Of a stretch of DNA of 64,000 nt, positions 23,590 to 33,751 are shown piece by piece. The DNA is from Xanthostigma xanthostigma (Eukaryota; Arthropoda; Insecta; Raphidioptera; Raphidiidae). Every line of letters begins with the position of its first letter. Position 1 is the first letter of the stretch. Where the stretch lies: the NCBI GenBank assembly GCA_963575645.1, contig OY754469.1, forward strand, positions 11,550,001 to 11,614,000. Reading direction: 5' to 3'. A program made the position numbers and the translations under genes. The notes below the pieces were generated by a model. It made no database searches, was not told the DNA's origin, and saw only the letters and a list, made by a program, of their open reading frames with translations.

Positions 23590-25047
23590 ATGGGTTGTCC
23601 TCCGGTCGAGTGTAGTGCAGATCGAAAAAGACCAGCATGGTCTCCGTGTGGTCCGTGCACACCGTGCCAGCCGGCGTGCCCCGAACGTAAAAGAAGATAT
23701 GTTCAGCCGCAGAAGCCACAGCCGTGTTATCCACAAAACAACATCGTACGCGCCACAGACAGATTTGCTCAGGACACAGTGTACAGAAAATCGTATTTAC
23801 CGGTAGATGGCCGAAGGCCGGATGCTATAGCACCACGTACATTATTATGTTGCGGAACGGGAAAAATGTCCAACAATACTATACAGAAACTATCGTTTCC
23901 GGAATGGCCATGTCCTGTGCCGAGAACTGGACCGGTGCTGCCGTGCGATCATCATTTGATAGGAAAAGGACCCATGCAAGATATTACTACAACCAAACAT
24001 GACTATGTTCCAAAACCGTATTCGAAAGAAGGTTTGATCTTACCGTATAATCATTTATGTAACAGTCAAAAACCTTTAGAAGACAAAACAACTTTCCGTT
24101 TATCGTACTTACCGCATCCATCGGTATGTAGAACGCAACCTATTTATCCGACTCAGACTCTTACCCAGGGTTCCGGAAGAATATCTAATTTAACAACACA
24201 AAAATTAAGTTACCTACCGAATGAAATAAGACAGAAAGAATACCTTCCGTGGGCACATCCGCCTCCGTATCAAACGCCTACGATTAGAATGCAAGGCGAT
24301 ACGATTTATAATAAAAGTTATATAAGGAACGATTGTGTGATGCGAACACAACCGATAATGCCTAACAATACTTTCCACGGAGTGGGTTCGGGAAGGCATT
24401 TCTCTGACGACACGATTTATCGTAAAAGTTATCAAGTCAACTGTGGATCGAGAGCTGAAAAGATAGTTCCTCCGTCGAGTTTGTGTACAAGCAATGCAAA
24501 AATGGATGATAAAACGATACAAAAATTATCATTTCCTGGCTGGAGTGGCATTAAACCTCCTTGTTTAATTCCGCCGTGTGATCATTACCTTGGAGGACAA
24601 GGACCAATGCAAGATATCACAACACAAAAGCATGATTTCGTTCCTAAACCATACACAAAACCGTGCGTCATTGTTCCTGCAAACCATCTGTGTAACAGTA
24701 CTGCGCCTTTAAGCGATATGACAACTAACCGATTATCGTATGTGCCAATGTGTCCAGTACCCGTCACAAAACCTATTAAACGTCCTGAACAACTAATGAA
24801 AGGCCAAGGTAGAATGGAAAATAAAACTATACAAAAGTTAAGCTACCAGCCGAACGAGATTAAAGCTAAGGAATATTACCCGTGGGCAGATAAAGGACGG
24901 TTTATTCAGCCTACATGCAACATGGAAGACTGCACCACATATAAACTGAGCTATTTCCCCCCGGGTCAATATGTAGATGAATGCGACCCATGTTGTCCGT
25001 GTCCACCGTGCGATCCGTATCCAAAAGCTGGTATACCGGTGTGTTAA
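23590..25047 (+). CDS. SAXO: Stabiliser of axonemal microtubules (SAXO/FAM154 family)
   Basis: This is an uninterrupted 485-residue frame, ATG in AAAATGG context, TAA at 25045-25047. Family members bind and stabilise microtubules of cilia, flagella and centrioles through an N-terminal Cys-rich domain and about 12 Mn modules. Both features are visible. The first 40 residues contain many cysteines in CGPC/CTPC-like pairs. Twelve modules follow, with cores such as DTVYRKSYL, NTIQKLSF, DITTTKHDYVPKP, DKTTFRLSYLP and DTIYNKSYI. Modules 1-6 and 7-12 match one another in order, so half the protein is a duplicate of the other half. The C-terminus is Cys/Pro-rich (CDPCCPCPPCDP). The lack of introns, unlike every other gene here, may reflect retroposition or the family's usual structure in this lineage. 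Which vertebrate paralogue it matches cannot be decided. Confidence 0.93.
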   Translation: MGCPPVECSADRKRPAWSPCGPCTPCQPACPERKRRYVQPQKPQPCYPQNNIVRATDRFAQDTVYRKSYLPVDGRRPDAIAPRTLLCCGTGKMSNNTIQKLSFPEWPCPVPRTGPVLPCDHHLIGKGPMQDITTTKHDYVPKPYSKEGLILPYNHLCNSQKPLEDKTTFRLSYLPHPSVCRTQPIYPTQTLTQGSGRISNLTTQKLSYLPNEIRQKEYLPWAHPPPYQTPTIRMQGDTIYNKSYIRNDCVMRTQPIMPNNTFHGVGSGRHFSDDTIYRKSYQVNCGSRAEKIVPPSSLCTSNAKMDDKTIQKLSFPGWSGIKPPCLIPPCDHYLGGQGPMQDITTQKHDFVPKPYTKPCVIVPANHLCNSTAPLSDMTTNRLSYVPMCPVPVTKPIKRPEQLMKGQGRMENKTIQKLSYQPNEIKAKEYYPWADKGRFIQPTCNMEDCTTYKLSYFPPGQYVDECDPCCPCPPCDPYPKAGIPVC

Positions 25048-25909
25048 TATGCAGACAATTATTCATTGTTAAATTTCAGTTCATTTGTACCTACATTGTG
25101 ATGTTTTGTAAAATTTTTGTATATTTTCAATTTTTATTAATTGTTACTTTTGTTGTAACATTTCGCGAAAAAATGTTAATAATTATTGAAACAATATTGT
25201 TTATATTTTTAAAACAAAAAGTAAAGTATCTTTGGGTAATTCAAATAGGGGTGAATATGGAATCATTTTGGGAATCTGATGCTATTATTTTTTCCTTTAT
25301 AAATAAAAATAAATTTTAACAAACCAAAGAAGACTCCGTGATCAGTTTGCGCGCGCCTTTGGATAGCTATCGTTCCTGGGTTCGAATCCCACCTCGCTCA
25401 TTTTGTGATGTTTAGTTTTAATTGATGATTTTTTTATTGTTAATGGCCTGACTTGTCTTTGACCAGTTGCCGTATTGCTTAGCTCGTTTATATGATCAAT
25501 ACTGATGATATTATTTAATGTAGATAAGACGCTAATAGCTTAAGTTGTCGACCGTCTATAAACAAATAGACAAAAATTGGGACGTGAAATTAGGCTGCTT
25601 GGGCTTGTTCTCTGCGGCTAACAGTGTATGTTCTCTGGGGCTAAGCAACTTGTATTGTCTGTAGTATAAGCTATTGTCTCTGCTACAAGCTTCGATAAAA
25701 TTCCATTTAACGCCGCCAGGGTTTCGTACATAGAGAATCGGTTATTGAGGTTATGAAAAATCAACTCTGCTTCAACCATAGATATAAGTATATATCTATG
25801 GCTTCAACGTTGAACGTACGTCAAGTGCGTCAAGCTTTGTAGCATTTATATGATAAGCTAGGTTATTTTTAATTCCGTTGTGACTTTTTAAATACAAGTG
25901 TAATTAGAA
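25048..25909. other. SAXO 3' flank and USP39 promoter region
   Basis: AATAAA hexamers at 25302 and 25308 are the likely SAXO polyadenylation signal. A decayed tRNA-like segment with a good B box (GGGTTCGAATCCC) lies at about 25334-25402. A short palindrome, CCATAGATATA / TATATCTATGG, lies at about 25777-25801. Nothing else is recognisable before the USP39 start. Confidence 0.5.
25302..25313 (+). terminator. Poly(A) signals downstream of SAXO
   Basis: Two overlapping AATAAA hexamers lie about 255 bases after the SAXO stop codon. The assignment rests on position only. Confidence 0.5.
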
Positions 25910-28900
25910 ATGTCTGATTTAAAAAATGAAATTCCAGCAAAAAGAATTAAACTCGAACAAAATGAAATCGAAAGTAAGTACACAAAGATAACATTTTTCG
26001 GCATATAACCTCAAATTGTCATTGATTTCAAAATTTGATTTTAGAAAAGACATCAAAGATATCCCACCGGCTGTGTCCATATCTTGACACAATAAATCGA
26101 CAAGTACTTGATTTCGATTTTGAGAAACTATGCTCAGTATCTTTGTCGCGTATCAATGTTTATGCATGTCTTGTTTGCGGCAAATATTTTCAAGGAAGAG
26201 GTACAAATACCCATGCATATACGCATTCAGTTGCTGAGAGTCATCATGTATACTTGAATTTACACACATTGAAGTTTTATTGCTTGCCTGACAATTATGA
26301 AATTATAGGTACGTATTCAAAATATATTATCGTAAGTAGTTTTTGTTCGTTACCTTGGGTGAACATCGATTTAGCATTGGTCTCGGTTTTGGCAGAAAGC
26401 GTACCATGATCTGAACGTAATCGTTTGAGTATTAACAGATTACAGTCTCGTTAAAATCAGTCTAGCTGGTTTTGAGTGATGCAAATACAAACGGTGTCAG
26501 TATACCTACCCAAAACAGCCCACAAGAAAATGAAAATACAGATAAAAGTCCCAACGGAGTTTAATGTTTTCGAATTGTTTTATTACAGATTCATCACTAG
26601 ATGATATAAAATATGTATTGAATCCTACATTTACTTCTGAACAAATAAAACACTTGGACAGAAACGACAAAATGTCGCGAGCAATAGATGGATCACTATA
26701 TTTGCCAGGCATCGTTGGCTTGAATAATATAAAAGCAAACGATTACTGCAACGTTGTACTTCAGGTATATTATTTTTTGTAGATTAAACCAAACTGTGAA
26801 GTGAAATTAAATTTCTTTTAATTTTATTAGGCACTTTGTCATGTGGCTCCGTTGCGGGATTATTTTTTGCAAGAAATTAATTATATCCGTATTAAGCGAC
26901 CACCAGGAGACTCGGCATTTTTGCTGGTTCAAAGGTTTGGCGAATTGATGAGGAAATTGTGGAATCCGCGCAATTTCAAGGCTCACGTATCTCCGCATGA
27001 AATGCTACAAGCTGTTGTCTTATGGAGTAGAAAAAAGTTCCAGTTTACACAACAAGGTAATTCAAGACGAATGTTCATCTAATGCGAAATCAATGGTTCC
27101 TTAACTAACCACGTCAAAGTTTTATAGTACTTCTTTGAAGTGAACTGCTCAATGTTTTAGAAGACGCATTTCGAAAGCTGTAATCAGTTTTAAAAAGCAA
27201 TAATAGTACCGCATAAAGAAATTCACGATGTTTTTAAGATGTCCGGTTCATTGTCAGCTGAGAATCGATCATTTTACAATCAGTTTACATACATTTTATG
27301 ATTTTATGGATGCTAGGGCAAAAAAATATTTGTTTTGTAGCGTTCCGACGTAAAATTCAAGAATCACTTTATGCCAAAATTTGGATTTGAATTCAAATTC
27401 AAATTTATTTAGATCCCTTAAAAATTCCTCATAATTATAATAGCATTTTCCTAATAAGATTTTTTTGCAATTTTGTTTGAAACATTTGATTGATTTTATA
27501 TTTTTTATGTCAGCAGGTAAATGATTATAAAATTTGTGACCCCAATATCTAGGTCCTTTCTCATAGAGAGCTGATTTGTGTTTAGGCGTTCTTAAGTCCG
27601 TACCATGTCTTGTGAAATAGTTATGACTTATGTTATTATGTTCTAATTCTGTGTAATTATTTTTTATATCTATTAAGCATTGTAATATATAAATGCATGG
27701 TAAAGTTAATATTTTAAGTTTTTTAAACGTATCTTTACAAGATTCTCTCGGATTTAGCCTCTCAATAATTATACGCAAGCTGCGTTTTTGCATTTTGAAA
27801 ACATTAAGATGCGATGAAAAATTTCCCCAGATAGTGATTCCGTAACTAATTAGTGAATAAACTTGAGCATGATATATTGATATAAGAATAAGTTGTTTTA
27901 AGTTTTTTACATAAATTGTCACAGTGGATACGCCAATCAACCGTGTTTTCTAACCACAATCCTAGAAATTTAACAGATGTTACTTTAGTTATTTTGTTAT
28001 TGTTTATGGAGAGATTCAAATTTATTTCCTGTTTATTAATTTTGTTCTTAAAGTGAATGTAATTGGTTTTAGCGATGTTTAATATATATAATTAATATAA
28101 TTTTTATTTATTTTTACAGGAGACCCAGTTGATTTTCTGTCGTGGTTTCTTAACGCTCTACATCGAGCTTTGAATGGAACGAAACGCCGAAACAGTTCAA
28201 TTATATATAAATCATTTCTTGGCCGCATGAGAATTTATACCCGTAAAATTCCACCTACGGAGCTAGACGATATTCAGAAACGCACTCTGTTAGCAACGGA
28301 CGAATATCAAGAACGAGTGACCGATTCGCCTTTTTTATACTTAACTTGCGATTTACCACCTCCCCCGCTATTTATTGACGAATTTCGAGAGAACATTATT
28401 CCTCAAGTAAATTTATATCAGCTTTTAACTAAATTCAATGCTCAAACGGAAAAAGAATATAAAACTTATAAAGAAAATTTTATGAAGAGATTTGAAATAA
28501 TGGAACTACCGCCATATTTAATACTTTACATAAAAAGATTCACAAAAAATACATTTTTTGTCGAAAAAAATCCCACGATTGTCAATTTCCCGGTGAAGTA
28601 AGTACTTAAATAAAAATTAATATTTTTTCCAATGTTAGATTTTTACCTGCAGCTGTGATAATATATGAACGCGCGAATTGTGTCCACATTTATGTCCACA
28701 GTGGACAAAGTAGTGTGTTATTAAAATGCTATAAAATGAAATTTTCAAGAGTATTTATTAAAAAAAATTGGTTGTCTGTAAAGTCGGTTTACGGACGATA
28801 GTTTTACGTGATAACGTATTCCGCTCGAATATCATATTTAATAATACATAACCTAAATTTTAGTAGCTGTCAAACTATATTTTTACCGACTAATAATTTG

Positions 28901-29606
28901 ATCAACCAAAGCAAAATACATATTTTTAAGCAATTATAAAAGACATTTAAAATAATGTATATATATTATATATTTGTTAACAAACTGTATAATTTATCTG
29001 GCCATCTGTCAGATGTAGCTTTCGCTGGAACAGCCGAAAAAAAATGTTGAACGCACACTACTCTCTGACGTCACGCGAGAAGAGAGAGACTATCGCTTAT
29101 ATGGCGCTCTCGCTTGCGGAACGTTACTCTTTTTCGTGCGTGCAGCCGGTGCTTCATCAATTTATAAGACATTATCACGTCAAAAAACTTTATAACACAG
29201 GCACGTCGCCCTCCCCCACTGGAAACATTGCGCGTGACATTTATTTTTGCGTACAGCGAATCGTGTACTACTGCCACACTATGCTCTTAATTTAGTATCA
29301 TTATGAAATTATTTAAATTATGTACTACATAGTATGATATAATGATCATTATATTTTTTTAGGAATGTGGATTTTGGAGATATATTGACGCCAGAAATAA
29401 AAGCTAATCACAAAAACACGATTTATGATTTAATAGCAAATATAGTTCACGATGGGGAACCTAACAAAGGCACTTACAGAGTTCATGTTTTACAAAAAGG
29501 TATCGGAAAATGGTTTGAAATGCAGGATTTGCACGTGACTGACATTTTACCGCAGATGATAACTTTGACAGAAGCATATATTCAGATTTATGAACTCCGG
29601 ACATGA
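25910..29606 (+). CDS. USP39: USP39/Sad1, U4/U6.U5 tri-snRNP-associated protein 2
   Basis: Exons 25910-25973, 26045-26308, 26589-26764, 26831-27056, 28120-28597 and 29363-29606 join to 483 residues. The family is a spliceosomal factor that stabilises the U4/U6.U5 tri-snRNP in the nucleus. Residues about 30-110 form a ZnF-UBP domain (LCPYLDT, KLCSV, YACLVCGKYFQGRG, and a His cluster HAYTHSVAESHH). A ubiquitin-protease-like domain follows, from GIVGLNNIKANDYCNVVLQ to QDLHVTDILPQMITLTEAYI. The active-site positions are lost, as known for this family: Asp stands where the USP cysteine should be, and the GHY histidine box is GTYRVHV. The protein is slightly shorter than the human one because the N-terminal charged extension is short. 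The fourth intron (27057-28119) holds a LINE fragment on the opposite strand. Confidence 0.96.
27296..28085 (-). mobile_element. Truncated non-LTR retrotransposon (jockey/CR1-like) reverse-transcriptase end
   Basis: Read on the minus strand, the frame shows KTNYIHFKNK, then TSVKFLGLWLENTVDWRIH, YSLISYGITIWGN, MQKRSLRIIIERLNPRESCK and FKKLKILTLPCIYI. This is the typical C-terminal part of LINE reverse transcriptases after the catalytic palm. About 20-25 residues usually found between the CDNLCKKL and YSLISYG blocks are missing, so the copy carries an internal deletion. It is 5'-truncated, as expected for target-primed integration, lies inside a USP39 intron, and is antisense to the gene. It has no catalytic motif and is a dead copy. 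Confidence 0.85.
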
Positions 29607-29687
29607 TATGTAGCTTCATATCATATGGAAGCGTATCCAAGCTTAACCAGATTAAAATCAATTATCTATTATAAGTGAAAAATGTTG

Positions 29688-29724
29688 AATAAAATGGAAC
29701 ATTATGTAATACAGAAAAAATAAA
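29688..29724 (+). terminator. Poly(A) signals of USP39
   Basis: AATAAA occurs at 29688 and again at 29719, about 80-120 bases after the USP39 stop. This suits a short 3' UTR. Confidence 0.65.
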
Positions 29725-29888
29725 GCATATTTTCTATGTGTTTATATTAACTGCATATTTTGTTTGCCACGATGCTACACAGAAACTATGTCATCGTAGC
29801 GAGTATTAATGTGGTGATGCATGCTTCGCTGATTATAAATACAATGTAATTATATAATTAATTTCCATACGCGCACCAGTGCGCGTTA

Positions 29889-30328
29889 TGGCTAGTTTAC
29901 ACAGTGCGAGCTGCTGACCAGACAGTAGACAGCTATTCGGCTTGTCTACTCGTACGCCAGTAGCTCGGCTCGCCTTTGCTGTCTACACAATACGAGTAGC
30001 TGCTGTCCAGTCTTGCGATTTGCCATTTTGAATTCGTTAAACACTACGCAGGCGCAGCAAAAAACAGTAACTATCCCGCTCGCACTGACGAGCTACTGCC
30101 GAACGCGTCCAAACGATGCGAGCGACGGCCGAGCTGCTGTCATGTACGAGTTGCTGGCGGACGAGCATGCGAGTGAAAACAAAAAATGTTGAAGTAACTC
30201 GGATGCGAGCTACTGTCTAACTCGCACGTGACGAGTAAGTCAAGTGACGTCCAAACAGTGCGCGTTACTGCAGTGCAGCTACTCGGCAGACTGACTCGTA
30301 CGCTAGCTCGCACTGTGTAAACTAGCCA
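29889..30328. mobile_element. TIR element flanked by TTA, internally repetitive
   Basis: The ends TGGCTAGTTTACACAGTGCG and CGCACTGTGTAAACTAGCCA are perfect inverted repeats, each flanked by TTA. A 3-bp TTA duplication fits PIF/Harbinger. The 440-bp interior is unusually GC-rich for this window and contains many variants of GAGCTACTG / CAGTAGCTCG in both orientations. It lies between USP39 and intersectin. Confidence 0.8.
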
Positions 30329-31113
30329 TTAGTCTTTACTGGAACAAAAAGTAAATTACAGATGTACTTTTACAAGTAAAATGTACTAGAATTTCATAGT
30401 AATCCTTGCTTGATTCTTATGAACAATCAGTACTGTAAATTTTAGATAGTTCTAAACTGGTCAAATCAATTAACATTACGAATAAAATTTCATTGCGACA
30501 GCTATTCATTAGTGTTTTAGCAATTATTGTAATTGGAATAATTATTTTTATTGTTGACACATTTTCAACAAAGTTTTTTACGCCATCTGTAGCATGTCTG
30601 AGAAAACTGGTGCTATATCAAAATAGCCTGTATGTGCATAAACGATAAAGTGTATTTTGGTTTGCAAAAAATTACCTTTATCAAACTGTATAAAGTCGGC
30701 CTCCTTATCCAAAATGAATATAAGTTCCAAATTCCCATACAGTCAGTATCAATTCCAGCTTTATTGATCGCGTTATTGATTTTGATGACGTAAAGTGTCA
30801 AACGTAAAGGGGTGGGTTGCAGCCACTACACCAGTTAATAGCCATGCTTTATTAGTGAATAATATAATAATTATCTCTCCATAACACCTAAAAAGGTAAA
30901 TAATTTAATAATACACCTGTTGTAGTATTTTATAAGACACGGGTACGCTACAGCGCTTACCGGATATTTCTAGAAAGGGACGCTTCAAAATTCTGTTTAG
31001 TATGAGCTTGTTTTGTGTGATCGATCCAAGAATGTTTTGCCAGTACATTTTTGTAACTGAATGAATATAATTATTTAATTACTATTTTCGGTTTATTTAG
31101 AGGTTACCTCACA

Positions 31114-33751
31114 ATGGCATCCGCTGCATCTAGTGCAGCTGCAAGTCCTATGTCAGGTGCTCCTGGTGGATTTGTTGGCGATATGTGGATCGTTCAACCG
31201 CGTGAAAGGCAGCGTTATGAAGAACAGTTTAAAAGTCTACGACCTGTGAACGGTATTGTTACAGGTGATCAAGCCAAAAGTTTCATGTTACAAAGTCAGT
31301 TACCTCCGATGGTCCTAGGTCAAATATGGTAATTTGAATTGTACATATTTTTTATACTATTAGCACTAAATCAATTCCAAATGCTGCACGTTACATAACA
31401 CAAAAGAAACATCTTGATACATTTAAAATCAATACCATTATGCAGTGTAAGGCCCTCGGCACACTGGTCGACTGTTTCGTAGGGATGTGACATTGAATGA
31501 AAAAAATCGATTACTTAGTAATCGATTTTTGTAGAAAAATCGATTTTTTCTATATAATAACAAAATTAAGAGAATAATATTAACAATTTATTAGAATGGA
31601 AATCATTTAAAATGATAAGTATAATAATAATAACCAAAATGACAACCTTATGGTTATTGATACAGATTAGAATTGTTGAAACAATTTCTAGTACAATTTG
31701 AAATTTTATTACAAATTGTAATTTACAACGATAAGAATCAAAAGTAAAACGACAAGTTTTTGGTATGAAAACTAAAATACAAAATAAATCATTCTTTAAA
31801 CTTTGAATTTAAAGAATCAAAAAACTAAAAAGAATCGTCTGTCGCACAGATGGCACCATTTACAAAAATCGATTAAAATATGTAATTTTTATAATCGATT
31901 CATTAAAAATCGATTATTGTCACAAATAAAATCGATTATAAGAAGAAAATAATCGATAAAAATAAAAATCGATTATTTTTTCACATCCCTGCTGTTTCGC
32001 ATCCCCTATATTTCAAATCAGTTCAAGGTGCGATTATTGTGCAATCGTTGAGCGCTTTGTCTGCACACAAGCGCGACTGAATCTAAATTGATAAAGGTGG
32101 TTGCTTCTACCTTACAGAAAAAAACATGCAACTGAAATTTTTTCTCGGCCTGCAAACACGGTCAATTTGAAACTAATTTCAAATCAGTCGTATCTCTGTC
32201 GACCTGTGTGCGGTGTCCCATTCACTGACGTACGAGAAATCACAGAACGACCGATTTGAAATTCAAACTGCACAACAGTCGATCCGTGTTCGTGTTCGGA
32301 CAACCTTATTGTATCTATTAAATATGTCTTGAACTTTTTTTTTTAATATATTGCTTTTTGGCTTCTACGCCTATATGCGCAATTAGCAACGCCAAAATCA
32401 AATTTATATTAAATCTGTCTTGAACTTATAAACGTGATTTAAGATGAACAGTTAATATAACATTAAAACATATTTTAGGTCATTAGCTGACACAGATGCA
32501 GACGGAAAAATGGATATAAATGAATTTTCTATTGCTTGTAAATTAATAAATTTGAAACTTCGAGGATTCGAAATACCAAGAACTCTACCACCGTCGTTAC
32601 TCAGTTCTTTAAAGGGTTCAAATATTCCACCTGCAATTCCACCTCTCCCCGCTCAGATGAACACCGGCACTTTAAAACAGGTTCCTCCAAAACCAGCACC
32701 TCCGATGATTGCAAGTTCTGTACCTCAAATGACCGCTATGCCCCAGTCACAACCTTTAATTCCGGGTTTGAGTAATCAGCCTCCTTTAATACAACCCGTT
32801 GCTCCGTTAACGCAGCAAATAAGCACATCGAATATAATCCCACCACTCGGAGCTCCGATGACATCGGTAGCTCCTTTGATGCAAACACAACCGACTATGC
32901 CAATTATGGTTCAGCCAACCGCAACCAATGTACCTCCACCAGGAGTTATACCTCCTTTGGCGATGCCGCAAACCACAGGAATAATTCCTCCTTTGGGAAC
33001 TCATATGCCACAAACTGTTGGTGCGGCGACAACGATAGTGCCTGGAAGTGCTCCGTTTGTAGTACCTGTTTCGGGTACAGTTCCAGCTGCACCTCTTGTA
33101 AACAGCGGCTCTGGAACTCCTCATTCTAGAAGTATTGATCGAATAGCAGCTTTAGATTCGCCGTAAGAATTTTAATAATATATTTTTTTGCATAATAAGA
33201 ATGAGTACTTGAGAGAAGTTCTTTTTTACAGACAACCAGAATGGGCCGTTCCCCATCAGACTAAACTGAAGTTTACTCAGATTTTTAATACTTTGGATAG
33301 AGCGCGAACAGGCTATCTCAGTGGTCAGCAGGCTAGAAATTTAATGCTACAGTCGAAATTACCACAAACAATTCTAGCACAAATTTGGTATGTATCTAAA
33401 TTCAATTAGATATTCGTTATATTTAAAAAATGTTGCTATTAACCTTGAGGAAAGTTTAAATAATTAATTAGCCCAAAAATAATAATTTTGTATTTAGGGC
33501 ACTTTCCGATATGGATTCCGATGGGCGATTAGGCTGTGACGAATTTGTGTTAGCGATGCATTTATGCGAACAAGCGACAGCTGGCAAACCTCCACCGTCT
33601 GTGCTGCCACCTGAATTAATTCCACCGACATTCCGAAGAGCTTCGTTAGTCGGTGTTCCGACAGGTTCTGTCACTGGGCAGTCTCGAAAAACTAGTGTTT
33701 CTAGTCAAGGATCCATAACAGATGCTGATCCGGCTTCTACGTTACAAATGG
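31114..33751 (+). other. Intersectin EH domains 1 and 2
   Basis: Exons 1-4 encode residues 1-436. EH1 (about 19-105) contains [17 protein letters not shown] and the EF-hand loop [14 protein letters not shown] Pro/Met/Gln-rich linker with repeated PPLG and MPQ motifs follows. EH2 (about 302-395) contains [23 protein letters not shown] and the EF-hand loop [13 protein letters not shown]. In both domains the Trp that lines the NPF pocket is present (QIWSLAD, QIWALSD). Confidence 0.93.

Noticed and set aside
24981-25319. 112-codon + strand frame overlapping the SAXO 3' end
   Set aside because: It starts inside the SAXO coding region in another frame and continues into AT-rich 3' UTR giving Phe/Ile-rich low-complexity peptide.
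29044-29295. Opposing frames of 83 and 68 codons in the last USP39 intron
   Set aside because: They lie in a locally GC-richer patch, probably a repeat. There is no family signature, and the USP39 frame joins cleanly across them.
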